Below the pieces are notes generated by a model. It made no database searches and was not told where the DNA came from. It saw only the letters and a program-made list of their open reading frames with translations. DNA of 64,000 nt from Streptomyces sulfonofaciens (GTDB lineage Bacteria > Actinomycetota > Actinomycetes > Streptomycetales > Streptomycetaceae): NCBI RefSeq assembly GCF_014656295.1, contig NZ_BNCD01000002.1, forward strand, positions 1 to 64,000. Direction: 5' to 3'. Of the stretch, positions 19,799 to 30,885 are shown in pieces. Numbering within the stretch: the first letter of the stretch is position 1; the number at the start of each line of letters is the position of its first letter. The translations under genes and the position numbers were made by a program.

Positions 19799-20788
19799 AT
19801 GAAGTCATCCGGCATGCCCCCGCGCTCCGCGGGCATCGACGAGCACGTCCTGGACCATGCCCGGCGGGCGGTGGCACGGCACCTCGCGCCCACCCCCCTC
19901 ATCCCGTTCCACGCGGCCGGCCTGTCCGTGCCCGTCCACCTCAAGTACGAAGGGGCCCAGCCCACCGGCTCGTTCAAGGTCCGCGGAGCCGTCAGCGCGC
20001 TGAGCGCCTACGCCGCCCAGGGCGTCCGGGTCGTGACGGCGTCCGCCGGCAACCACGCCCTCGGGATCGCCCACGCCTCCCGCCTCCTCGGTGTCGACGC
20101 CACGGTGGTGGTGCCGAAGAACGCGTCGCGGGCCAAGCTCCGCGCCCTGGGCGGATACCCGGTCGACCTCGTGCGGGAGGGCGACGACTACGACGGCGCC
20201 GAGCGGCATGCGCTCGCCCTGGCCGCGCAGGGCATGACCTACGTGTCCGCGTACAACAACCCGTACGTCATCGCCGGGCAGAGCACCCTGGTCGGGGAGG
20301 TGGCGCGGGAACTCGCCGGGGACTTCACCATCGTCGTCCCGACCGGAGCGGGCGGGCTGGTGGCGGGCGTCGCGCTCGGCGCCCGGCGGGAGCCGCGCGA
20401 CATCCGGGTGGTGGGGGTGGAGTCCGACGCCTGCCACGCGCTCTCCGCGGCGGTGGCGGCCGGGCACGTGGTACCGGTGCCGATCGGCGACACCATCGCC
20501 GACGGCCTGGTGGGCAACATCGAGCCCGACTCGCTCACGCCCCTCGTCATCAGGGAGTGCGGCACCCCGCTCGTCTACGTCGACGAGGCGGCCATCCGGC
20601 GCTCGGTGAGGGAGTTCGCGGTGAGCGCGGGCCTGGTGGCGGAGGGGTCGTCCGCCGCCGCGCTGGCCGCCCTGCGGGCGGGACTCGTCCCCACCGACCG
20701 CCCGGTCGTCCTCGTCGTCTCCGGACGCAACATAGCCCCCGACCTGCTGGCCGACCTGCTGGCCCGGCAGGACCGCCACGGCGGATGA
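19799..20788 (+). CDS. PLP-dependent threonine/serine dehydratase-fold enzyme
   Basis: The 329-residue protein is a fold-type II PLP enzyme. The PLP lysine is in GSFKVRGA near residue 61, the substrate loop is SAGNHALG, and the phosphate-binding glycine loop is PTGAGGLVAG. Members remove ammonia from threonine or serine, or racemise serine. There is no C-terminal ACT regulatory domain, so it is the short catabolic type. A GGAG box lies before the ATG. Position behind the RpiR gene and near GGT suggests use of a hydroxyamino acid or a related beta-substituted amino acid. Confidence 0.87.
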   Translation: MKSSGMPPRSAGIDEHVLDHARRAVARHLAPTPLIPFHAAGLSVPVHLKYEGAQPTGSFKVRGAVSALSAYAAQGVRVVTASAGNHALGIAHASRLLGVDATVVVPKNASRAKLRALGGYPVDLVREGDDYDGAERHALALAAQGMTYVSAYNNPYVIAGQSTLVGEVARELAGDFTIVVPTGAGGLVAGVALGARREPRDIRVVGVESDACHALSAAVAAGHVVPVPIGDTIADGLVGNIEPDSLTPLVIRECGTPLVYVDEAAIRRSVREFAVSAGLVAEGSSAAALAALRAGLVPTDRPVVLVVSGRNIAPDLLADLLARQDRHGG

Positions 20789-20970
20789 CCCAGGGCCGGT
20801 GCTTCTGCCGGGGCGCCCGGCGCGGCCGCCGCGTCCGCTCGGACCCTCCACCGTGCGACCAAATTTGTTGATGTAGCAATTACTTCATATTTCGCGGAAT
20901 CGTTGTATCCGCTACTGTTCAGGGCCTGCCCCCCACCCCACTCCGTCGTTGTCCCACCGGAGGTACGGCT

Positions 20971-22191
20971 TTGACGTCCCCATTGCTCACCCATGTCGTG
21001 CTCGCCAACGTCTACAACCCCACCCCGGCTCCCTGGCGGATCATCACGAAGATGGCCTACTTCGCCGGTCTGATCGGGGTGATCGGCGGCTGCATGCTCC
21101 ACTTGATCGTGCTCAGGCCCGTCCTGCGCAGGGCTTCGGTCGACCCCCGGGACCGGGCCGTGCTGCACCGGCGGACCGGTCTCCACCTGGCCGTGGTCGG
21201 CACCTGGTTCCTGGTGTCGCTCTACTTCCAGCTCGCGGGCAAGGCGGCCCGGGTCAAGGGAAAGGAGATACCGTACGGCCGGGCGTTGGAGCCGAGCAGC
21301 ATCTGGAACTTCGTGCAGGTGCCCGCGGGCCCCGGCGAATGGGTCTCCAGCGGCACCCTGGCGTTGGTCCAGTACGTCCTGTGGGGTGTGTCGGCCGTAC
21401 TGCTGATGCTGCTGTGGATACCGAGAGTGCGGGCCCGGCTGACGGCGGTGGTCTGGGCCGGCCTGGTCACGGTGTTCCTCGCCTACCAGGTCACCCTGCT
21501 GCCCACCGCTCCTGCCGAGGAGACGGCCTACGACGTCGTGGACTCCCTCCTCGACCATCTGCACGTCTTCGCCATCTCCACCTGGGTGGGCGGCATCGCC
21601 GCGCTGGTGGCCCTGGCCGCGGGCCGGCGCCGGCTCACCCCGGCCGCGGGCGGTACGTGGGCGCAACTATGGACCAGGTTCAGCACGCTGGCGCTCACCG
21701 CCGTGGGCTGCGTGCTGATCAGCGGCCTCTTCCTCGCCTGGACATACGTCGGCAGCCCCGGCGAGTTGTTCACCACCAGCTTCGGCCGCTTCCTGCTGGT
21801 CAAGGTGTCCCTGGTGGCCGCGATGATCCTGGTGGGCGCGGTGAACGAGTTCGTGCTGATGCCCCGGATCGCCCGGGCGCGGAACGCCGGGGAGGAGGGG
21901 TCGGTGTTCCGGCTGGCCCTGAGGGCCTTCCCGTCACTGGCCGCGGTGGAGGTGGCGCTCGCGGTGGGCGTCCTGTTCGTGCTCGCCTTCCTCTCCGGCT
22001 CGGCCCGCGACGAGGCACACGACGCGGCTCCGGCCCTCAGCGGCACGATCTTCGCCGTCGGCGCCGTGCTGGTGGTCCTGCTCGCGGTCTCCTTCGTGGC
22101 CACCGCGAAGGTGTCCGACCGGCTCTCCCGGCACGTGCACGCCCCGACCGACGAGACGGCCGGCAGCAGGCAGGACCTGGAACGGGCCTGA
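20971..22191 (+). CDS. CopD-family multi-pass membrane protein (copper handling)
   Basis: The 406-residue protein has about nine hydrophobic segments. The C-terminal half fits the CopD domain, with the histidine-bearing helix start HLHVFAISTWVGG near residue 195 that is typical of copper-resistance membrane proteins. GGAGGT precedes a TTG start at 20971 by six bases. The upstream 100 bp is AT-rich for this genome and likely holds the promoter. DUF6153 and DUF305 proteins lie 1.4-2.7 kb downstream, which supports a metal role. Copper import versus export cannot be decided from the sequence. Confidence 0.82.
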   Translation: MTSPLLTHVVLANVYNPTPAPWRIITKMAYFAGLIGVIGGCMLHLIVLRPVLRRASVDPRDRAVLHRRTGLHLAVVGTWFLVSLYFQLAGKAARVKGKEIPYGRALEPSSIWNFVQVPAGPGEWVSSGTLALVQYVLWGVSAVLLMLLWIPRVRARLTAVVWAGLVTVFLAYQVTLLPTAPAEETAYDVVDSLLDHLHVFAISTWVGGIAALVALAAGRRRLTPAAGGTWAQLWTRFSTLALTAVGCVLISGLFLAWTYVGSPGELFTTSFGRFLLVKVSLVAAMILVGAVNEFVLMPRIARARNAGEEGSVFRLALRAFPSLAAVEVALAVGVLFVLAFLSGSARDEAHDAAPALSGTIFAVGAVLVVLLAVSFVATAKVSDRLSRHVHAPTDETAGSRQDLERA

Positions 22192-22735
22192 TGGCTCGTC
22201 ACCGATGCGGGGCGGCAGGCTCCGGCGGCCCGGGCGGCACGGTCGCCGTGCCGACGGGGCGATCGGCGCCCTGAAGGGGAAGGGCCGGCCGGACGGCGCC
22301 CCGCCCCGGCTGATCGGCGCATCCACCGGTTCTGTGTCACCGGGGCCGGGCGGGCGTGCCCGGGCGGAGGCGCGCATCGCCGTCGCCTGCCGGGCGGCCG
22401 GGCCGGCAGCGGCGTTCACACCGGAGCAGCGGATCATGGTCCGTGACCGGCTCGAAGGTGTCTCCAGGGCCTGCCGCTGAGCCGCTGAGCCCCTGGCGCA
22501 TCCATGTGGCGCGAGCCGCCCGCGGGCGGCGGCCATCGCGGACGTCCGGTGGGCGGCGGGCCGGTCTCCCGGGCCGGGAAGGGCGCCCGGTCGCCCTGCG
22601 CGGTGCGGGCCCCGGGCGCCGGCTGCGCCCCACCGCCCGGGCCCGCGGCGAGGAGGGCGACCGCCGGGGAGGGCGGCCCCTTACCGCGGCGGCACGATCC
22701 GTCCGCCGCCTCCACTGCGACCGTGCGGCCGCCGA
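22192..22735. other. Gene-free GC-rich interval
   Basis: This 544-bp stretch lies between the ends of the CopD and phosphotransferase genes. It has open frames on both strands but they are rich in Arg, Pro and Gly and lack ribosome binding sites. I see no repeat or RNA gene. Confidence 0.6.
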
Positions 22736-23269
22736 TCACCCGACATGCGCGGCGATGGTCCGTGCGCAGTCGATCGACTCGGCACGGGCGGTGTCCACCT
22801 CCACGTCGTAGACCACGCCCCGGTGGACCAGATCCGCCTGGGCCGCGGCCATCCCGATGACCCGGTCGCCCCGTGCGAGTTCGCGGCCCGCGGCGACCGC
22901 AGCGTCGCAGCGGACGCCGACCCACAGCACCCCCAGGTCGCCCAGGGCCCTCCGCCACCGCTGCTGGGAGTCCGCTCCGCCGAGGAAGACCTCGTCGAGG
23001 ATGATCCGGGCGCCCGCACGGGCCATCGCGGCGATCCCCTCGGTCCACGCCGCTTCCAGGGTCCGGAACTGCGGCCCGACGCTCACCCCTCCGTCCGCGG
23101 CGAACGCGATCCCCGCATCCGACGCCCGCATGGACGCGGGTGCGGCCTCGACCAGCGTGTCGATCCCGAAGGCCGGCCACGGGTCGGGCAGGACCGCCTG
23201 CAGACACCGGGCTATCCCGGACTTGCCCGCGCTGGAACCACCGTTGAGAACGATCACCTGAGTCTTCAC
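22736..23269 (-). CDS. Chloramphenicol 3-O-phosphotransferase homologue
   Basis: The 177-residue protein aligns in register with the Streptomyces venezuelae enzyme that inactivates chloramphenicol by phosphorylating its C-3 hydroxyl. It has the P-loop GGSSAGKS at residues 10-17, the catalytic aspartate at position 37, and the conserved [10 protein letters not shown] and YDVEVDT segments. The GTG at 23269 is chosen because it gives this exact register; no clear SD is visible. No chloramphenicol biosynthesis genes are seen, so it is a stand-alone resistance or housekeeping kinase of this family. Confidence 0.9.
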   Translation of the reverse strand: MKTQVIVLNGGSSAGKSGIARCLQAVLPDPWPAFGIDTLVEAAPASMRASDAGIAFAADGGVSVGPQFRTLEAAWTEGIAAMARAGARIILDEVFLGGADSQQRWRRALGDLGVLWVGVRCDAAVAAGRELARGDRVIGMAAAQADLVHRGVVYDVEVDTARAESIDCARTIAAHVG

Positions 23270-23617
23270 CGCGCCACAGTAGGGGCAGTGCGGCGACCTC
23301 CGGCAACGGATTTCCGCACCGGCCGCCCGCACCTGCACGAGGTGGTGATGCACTCCGCTGTCGTCCGTGCCGTCAGGCCCGCGACGGCCGCGGCCCGCGC
23401 CCCGGCAGTACCCCCGGGCGTCGCCGCCTGCTGCGGCTGACCGGCGGGCAGCCGCGTGGGCGGTCGGGGAGTACGCGGCGCGGGTTTCTGTATGTGCTGA
23501 GGGTATTCAGTCAGGCGGGTCGAGGGGCGCGTCACGTGCGGGCGGCGGCCCGTCCGGCGTCCGGCGTCCTGGCTTTCGGTGTCCTGGCGTCCGGCGTCCC
23601 GCTGCAGAACCCGTACG
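23270..23617. other. Divergent interval between phosphotransferase and DUF6153 genes
   Basis: It should contain the promoters for both neighbours. I see no convincing gene. The stretch 23555-23600 has repeats of the form GTCCTGGC/GGCGTCC. Confidence 0.5.
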
Positions 23618-24085
23618 ATGTGCGCCGTGACCGGTATCCACCACCCCCTGCGGCCCGTTGCGGGTGTGCGCTGGATGCTGGTCGTCCTCGCCGTCCTGGC
23701 CGGAGTCATCGCCATGCACGGGCTGTCGCCGTCAGGTGCGCCCGCATCCGGACGGCACACGATGATGACGGTGCCGGTCGGGCCGGACTCCGCCGTCCAC
23801 CGCGGCGGCGCCCAGCAGGTCGGCGAGAGGTGTACTCGCCGGCATGCGGAGGCCATGGACGCCGGCGGTACGGCGATGGTTCACGCCGGGGATACGGCGA
23901 TGGTTCACGCCGGCGGCACTTGCGCGGCAGGGGGGACCTCCGCCGCGTACACCCCGCCCGCGCCGCTGTCCGCCTCCGCCGTGCCCACCGGTCCCGACCC
24001 GGCCGAGCGGGGTGCCACCGGCCCCGCGGACGTGGCGGGCCGCGCGCCACCCGATCTCTCCGAACTGCAGCTCCTGCGGATCTAG
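23618..24085 (+). CDS. DUF6153-family small protein
   Basis: The protein of about 155 residues has one hydrophobic segment near its N-terminus (WMLVVLAVLAGVIAMHGL) and ends in the family tail PPDLSELQLLRI. The middle is rich in Gly, Ala, Thr and His and contains two copies of an 8-residue unit (GGTAMVHA/GDTAMVHA). Such proteins are found in Streptomyces just before DUF305 genes, as here, but have no known biochemical role. ATG at 23618 and GTG at 23627 are both possible starts. The His/Met content hints at metal binding. Confidence 0.75.
   Translation: MCAVTGIHHPLRPVAGVRWMLVVLAVLAGVIAMHGLSPSGAPASGRHTMMTVPVGPDSAVHRGGAQQVGERCTRRHAEAMDAGGTAMVHAGDTAMVHAGGTCAAGGTSAAYTPPAPLSASAVPTGPDPAERGATGPADVAGRAPPDLSELQLLRI
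23869..23913 (+). repeat. Tandem in-frame duplication in the DUF6153 gene
   Basis: A 21-bp block (TACGGCGATGGTTCACGCCGG) occurs at 23869 and again at 23893 with a 24-bp period. The period keeps the frame and gives an 8-residue protein repeat. Confidence 0.9.
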
Positions 24086-24200
24086 AGGCACCCGCACGGC
24101 ACCGGACAGGTGTCGTGCTCCGGGCTGTCCCTTCATCCACTCATCCACTCATTCACGTCCCGCGGCCGAGCCGCGGGGCGCTTCAAGGAGCTGTGTTCCC

Positions 24201-24899
24201 ATGACACATCGTCGTTCGCCGGTCCGCCGGACGACCGCGCTTATCGCGGCGGCAACCGCCGCGCTCGTACTGGCCGCGTGCGGCAGCGAAGGGGGGTCCT
24301 CGCCCTCCGGTCACTCCGGTCACTCAGGCCGCGCCGACCACTCCGGGCACGGCATGGGCTCGATGTCCGACGCCCCTTCGGCCGCCGCGTCCCAGGACGG
24401 GCACAACGCCCAGGACCTCTCGTTCGCCCGGGGGATGCTCCCGCATCACCGCCAGGCCGTGGCCATGGCCCAACTCGCCCCGTCCCGGGCCGGGTCCGAC
24501 GGTGTGAAGGACCTCGCGGAGAAGATCAGGAAGGCGCAGGACCCGGAGATCAGGACCATGTCCGGCTGGTTGAGGGCCTGGGGCGAGAAGGTTCCTGACG
24601 GAGCCTCCGACACCGGTGCGTCCGGTACGCCGAGCATGCCCGGCATGGACCACTCCGGCCCGTCGGCACCCGGTATGAGGACGGGCGACGACATGGCCGA
24701 GCTGAAGGAGTTGTCCGGAACCGCCTTCGACACCGCGTTCCTGAGGATGATGATCGGTCACCACCGGGGCGCGGTCGAGATGGCCAGGACCGAGCAGACC
24801 AAGGGCGCCTACGGTCCCGCCATGACGATGGCGCAGTCCATCGTCGACTCGCAGTCGGCGGAGATCGAGGAGATGAAGCGGATGCTCGGCACCGAGTAG
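24201..24899 (+). CDS. DUF305-family lipoprotein
   Basis: The 232-residue protein has a signal sequence with lipobox Leu-Ala-Ala-Cys and a His/Ser/Gly/Met-rich linker, so it is exported and lipid-anchored. The body has the two family helices with paired histidines, GMLPHHRQAVAMA and MMIGHHRGAVEMA. DUF305 proteins are linked by context to copper or silver handling. AAGGAG stands ten bases before the ATG. It follows the DUF6153 gene by 115 bp and a GC hairpin follows it. Confidence 0.9.
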   Translation: MTHRRSPVRRTTALIAAATAALVLAACGSEGGSSPSGHSGHSGRADHSGHGMGSMSDAPSAAASQDGHNAQDLSFARGMLPHHRQAVAMAQLAPSRAGSDGVKDLAEKIRKAQDPEIRTMSGWLRAWGEKVPDGASDTGASGTPSMPGMDHSGPSAPGMRTGDDMAELKELSGTAFDTAFLRMMIGHHRGAVEMARTEQTKGAYGPAMTMAQSIVDSQSAEIEEMKRMLGTE

Positions 24900-24913
24900 C
24901 CGCGCCCGCGCCG

Positions 24914-24935
24914 CCGGTCCCCCGCGGGGGACCGG
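24914..24935. terminator. Perfect hairpin after the DUF305 gene
   Basis: CCGGTCCCCC and GGGGGACCGG pair around GC, 15 bp after the stop codon. Confidence 0.75.
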
Positions 24936-25159
24936 CCCCCTCGTCGCTCCTTCGCGCCGGACGGGCGGTGTCCCGCCTCCGCCCGCGCGGAGCCGGGAGA
25001 CCGCCCGTCCCCCCGCGCTCGGCCCAGTGGGCGCCTGCTCGGCTCGCGCCCCGAGGAACCCGGGGGGAGCTGACGCGCCGCACGGCTCGCTGTAAGCTGC
25101 GAATGAGCACCTGACCTGCAAAAACGCAGGCAGGGAGCCTAATTTACGGGAGTACCTCG

Positions 25160-25582
25160 ATGCTGCGCACCATGTTCAAGTCCAAGATCCACCGTGCCAC
25201 CGTGACCCAGGCGGATCTCCACTATGTGGGTTCCGTGACCATCGACGCCGACCTGATGGACGCCGCCGACCTGCTCCCCGGCGAGCTGGTGCACATCGTC
25301 GACATCACCAACGGCGCACGCCTGGAGACCTACGTCATCGAGGGCGAGCGGGGCTCGGGCGTGCTCGGCATCAACGGCGCCGCAGCGCATCTGGTGCACC
25401 CCGGCGACCTGGTGATCGTGATCAGCTACGCCCAGGTGGACGACGCGGAGGCCCGCACCCTGCGTCCGCGGGTCGTGCACGTGGACCGCGGCAACGGCAT
25501 CGTCGCGCTGGGCACCGATCCCTCGGAGCCGGTCCCGGGCGGAGGGGCGGTACGCGGCCCCGGGGCCGTGGCGCGGGCGTGA
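25160..25582 (+). CDS. panD: Aspartate 1-decarboxylase
   Basis: The 140-residue proenzyme makes beta-alanine for pantothenate and coenzyme A. The self-cleavage site Gly24-Ser25 (HYVGSVTID) gives the pyruvoyl group on the new chain. The core (residues 1-115) matches the usual length, and the C-terminus adds a variable tail of about 25 residues. GGGAG precedes the ATG. A small hairpin (CCTGC/GCAGG) sits in the leader near 25110-25135. The gene stands alone here, not next to panB or panC. Confidence 0.95.
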   Translation: MLRTMFKSKIHRATVTQADLHYVGSVTIDADLMDAADLLPGELVHIVDITNGARLETYVIEGERGSGVLGINGAAAHLVHPGDLVIVISYAQVDDAEARTLRPRVVHVDRGNGIVALGTDPSEPVPGGGAVRGPGAVARA

Positions 25583-25622
25583 GGCCCGGCCCGCGGGGCC
25601 CGCGGGCGTGAGGCCCGGCCCG
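25573..25622 (+). repeat. Direct duplication of 21 bp covering the panD stop
   Basis: The block GCGGGCGTGAGGCCCGGCCCG occurs at 25573-25593 and 25602-25622, 29 bp apart. The first copy includes the panD stop codon, and the two copies with the GC-rich spacer can form alternative hairpins. Confidence 0.85.
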
Positions 25623-25757
25623 GGCGCGCAGTATGCACCCTTGCGCGCCCGGGCGCACTCCGGGGACCTCCGAACATGCGTGGGTGCAGACCCGTCGGGT
25701 ACGCGTGGGTCGAGTCCAGAAGCATTCACATCCGGACGACCGGTCTGGAGGCCGACC

Positions 25758-25967
25758 ATGACCCATCCGTTCCCCGACCCCGTTCCACCGCGCCCGACCC
25801 CCGGTCCCGATCGGCCCGAGCCGCCCGCGCCCCGTCCCGAGCCGATGCCCCCGGATCCGCTGCCGGGCCCCGGCCCCGAGCCACGACCCTCCCCGGAGCC
25901 CTCGCCGGTCCCGAAGCCGCCAGGACCGGACCCCGTGCCCGAACCGGAGCCGGGGCCCCTGTCCTGA
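25758..25967 (+). CDS. Small proline-rich protein
   Basis: The 69-residue frame is about half proline, with Pro-x-Pro and Pro-Glu-Pro runs. An SD-like CTGGAGG lies before the ATG. It has no signal peptide or membrane segment. Similar short proline-rich proteins occur in Streptomyces with no known function. Low sequence complexity means a chance frame cannot be excluded. Confidence 0.45.
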   Translation: MTHPFPDPVPPRPTPGPDRPEPPAPRPEPMPPDPLPGPGPEPRPSPEPSPVPKPPGPDPVPEPEPGPLS

Positions 25968-26075
25968 CCCGGGACCGCGCCCCCGCCCGACCGCGCCTGG
26001 GGGCGCGCTCGGCAGGGAAGTCGGCACCGCGCTCGGCAGGAGCGGCGGCACCGCACTCCGGGGGAGCGCCGGGAG

Positions 26076-27515
26076 CTACGCCTCGACCTCCGAGCGGTCG
26101 CCGCCCCAGAGCGTGTGGAAGGTGCCCTCGGTGTCGGTCCGCTTGTAGGTGTGCGCGCCGAAGTAGTCACGCTGGCCCTGGGTGAGCGCGGCCGGCAGGC
26201 GGTCGGCGCGCAGCGCGTCGTAGTACGCGAGCGCCGCCGAGAAGCCGGGCGTCGGCACGCCCTGCTGCACCGCCGCCACCAGTACCGCCCGCCAGTCGTC
26301 CTGGGCCGCGGCGATCTCGTCCGCGAAGCCCTTGTCGGCCAGCAGGCTGGGCAGGTCGGGACGGGCGTCGTAGGCGCTGCGGATCCGGTCGAGGAACACC
26401 GCGCGGATGATGCAGCCGCCGCGCCAGATCGCGGCCACGGCCCCCTCGTCGATGTCCCAGCCGTACTCCTCGCCGCCCGCGGCGATCTCATGGAAGCCCT
26501 GCGTGTACGACACGATCTTCGACGCGTACAGCGCCTGCTCCACCCGGTCGGCGAAGGCCGCCGCCTCCTTCTCGCCCAGCGGCCGCGCCGACGGGCCCGC
26601 CAGCCCGCGGGACGCCTCGCGCAGTCCGGCGTGGCCCGACAGCGAGCGTGCGAAGACGGCCTCGGCGATGCCGGACACCGGCACGCCCAGGTCCAGTGCG
26701 ATCTGCACCGTCCACCGGCCGGTGCCCTTCTGCTCCGCCTGGTCGAGCACCACGTCGACGAACGGCCGGCCGGTGCGGGCGTCGACGTGCGACAGCACCT
26801 CGGCGGTGATCTCGATCAGATAGGAGTCGAGGCGGCCGGTGTTCCAGGTGCGGAAGATGTCGGCGATCTGCGCGGGGGTGTATCCGGCCACGTCGCGCAG
26901 CAACTGGTAGGCCTCGCCGATGAGCTGCATGTCCGCGTACTCGATGCCGTTGTGGACCATCTTGACGAAGTGTCCCGCGCCGTCCGCGCCCACGTGGGTC
27001 ACGCAGGGCGCACCGTCCGCGGCCTTCGCCGAGATCTTCTCCAGCATCGGGCCGAGGGAGGCGTACGCCTCCGCGGAGCCGCCGGGCATGATGCTCGGCC
27101 CGTGCAGCGCGCCCTCCTCACCGCCGGAGACACCGGTGCCCACGAAGTGGATTCCCCGCTCACGCAGTTCACGCTCCCGGCGCCGGGTGTCCGCGAAGTG
27201 CGCGTTCCCGCCGTCGATGATCATGTCACCGGGTTCGAGGAGCGGGGCGAACTCCTGGATCACCGCGTCGGTGGGGTCACCGGCCTTCACCATGATCATC
27301 ACTCGGCGCGGACGCTCCAGTGCGGCCACGAGCTCTTCAGGCGTCTCGGCCGGCACGAATTCGCCCTCGCCGCCGAACTCCTCCACCAGCGCACGCATCT
27401 TCGACGGGGTGCGGTTGTGGACGGCGACCGTGTAGCCGTTGCGTGCGAAGTTGCGGGCGAGATTGCGCCCCATCACCGCAAGCCCCGTGACGCCGATCTG
27501 GGCCGAACTGCTCAT
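26076..27515 (-). CDS. gnd: 6-phosphogluconate dehydrogenase, decarboxylating
   Basis: The 479-residue enzyme oxidises 6-phosphogluconate to ribulose 5-phosphate and CO2 in the pentose phosphate pathway. The N-terminal Rossmann motif GLAVMGRNLARN, the NRTPSK turn typical of NADP use, the catalytic segment GTGVSGGEEGA and the lysine in HFVKMVHNGIEY are all present. Of two close ATG codons, 27515 is chosen because the AGGAG box lies eight bases before it and only two before the one at 27521. Length equals the bacterial norm. It is a single gene here. Confidence 0.95.
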   Translation of the reverse strand: MSSSAQIGVTGLAVMGRNLARNFARNGYTVAVHNRTPSKMRALVEEFGGEGEFVPAETPEELVAALERPRRVMIMVKAGDPTDAVIQEFAPLLEPGDMIIDGGNAHFADTRRRERELRERGIHFVGTGVSGGEEGALHGPSIMPGGSAEAYASLGPMLEKISAKAADGAPCVTHVGADGAGHFVKMVHNGIEYADMQLIGEAYQLLRDVAGYTPAQIADIFRTWNTGRLDSYLIEITAEVLSHVDARTGRPFVDVVLDQAEQKGTGRWTVQIALDLGVPVSGIAEAVFARSLSGHAGLREASRGLAGPSARPLGEKEAAAFADRVEQALYASKIVSYTQGFHEIAAGGEEYGWDIDEGAVAAIWRGGCIIRAVFLDRIRSAYDARPDLPSLLADKGFADEIAAAQDDWRAVLVAAVQQGVPTPGFSAALAYYDALRADRLPAALTQGQRDYFGAHTYKRTDTEGTFHTLWGGDRSEVEA

Positions 27516-30474
<2,959 letters not shown>

Positions 30475-30885
30475 GACGGGCTCCCCATCAGGCCCGGTGT
30501 GCGGTGGGCAGAGCGCGCTCGGCGGTCTGACCGGTGGTGCGTACGGTCGGCGTCCATGTACTCCACGATGCCTCGCATTATGTTTCGCGTCGTCGTCCCT
30601 GAGCACGCATTGGGTCCTACTGCCAATGGAGTACGCCGGGGCCGGTGTCATCCCCCGGGCTTCCGACCGTGGGTGGACACGGAATAAAGGCTTCCGGTCC
30701 CGGGCGGTATTCCCGTCGGGACGATTTGGCATGGCACGCCGTGCCTGACGTAAAGTTCCGGTTTTGGAACGCCCGTGCGCGGCCGTTTCCGAGGGCCCCC
30801 GGCCGACCGGTCATGCGGACCGCGTCCGCCGCCTGCGGGGCCCGGCGACCAGGCAGTTCGAGCGGACAAGGGGCACGCGGCGGTT
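30475..30885. other. Divergent interval before the SDR gene
   Basis: This 411-bp region should hold promoters for the leftward permease and the rightward SDR. It contains an AT-richer patch at 30570-30585 (CATAAT on the minus strand) and a short dyad GGCACG-CCGTGCC at 30734-30747. No gene is supported. Confidence 0.5.

Noticed and set aside
22434..23306. 290-residue minus-strand frame overlapping the phosphotransferase
   Set aside because: The phosphotransferase frame aligns residue by residue with a known family; this one does not.
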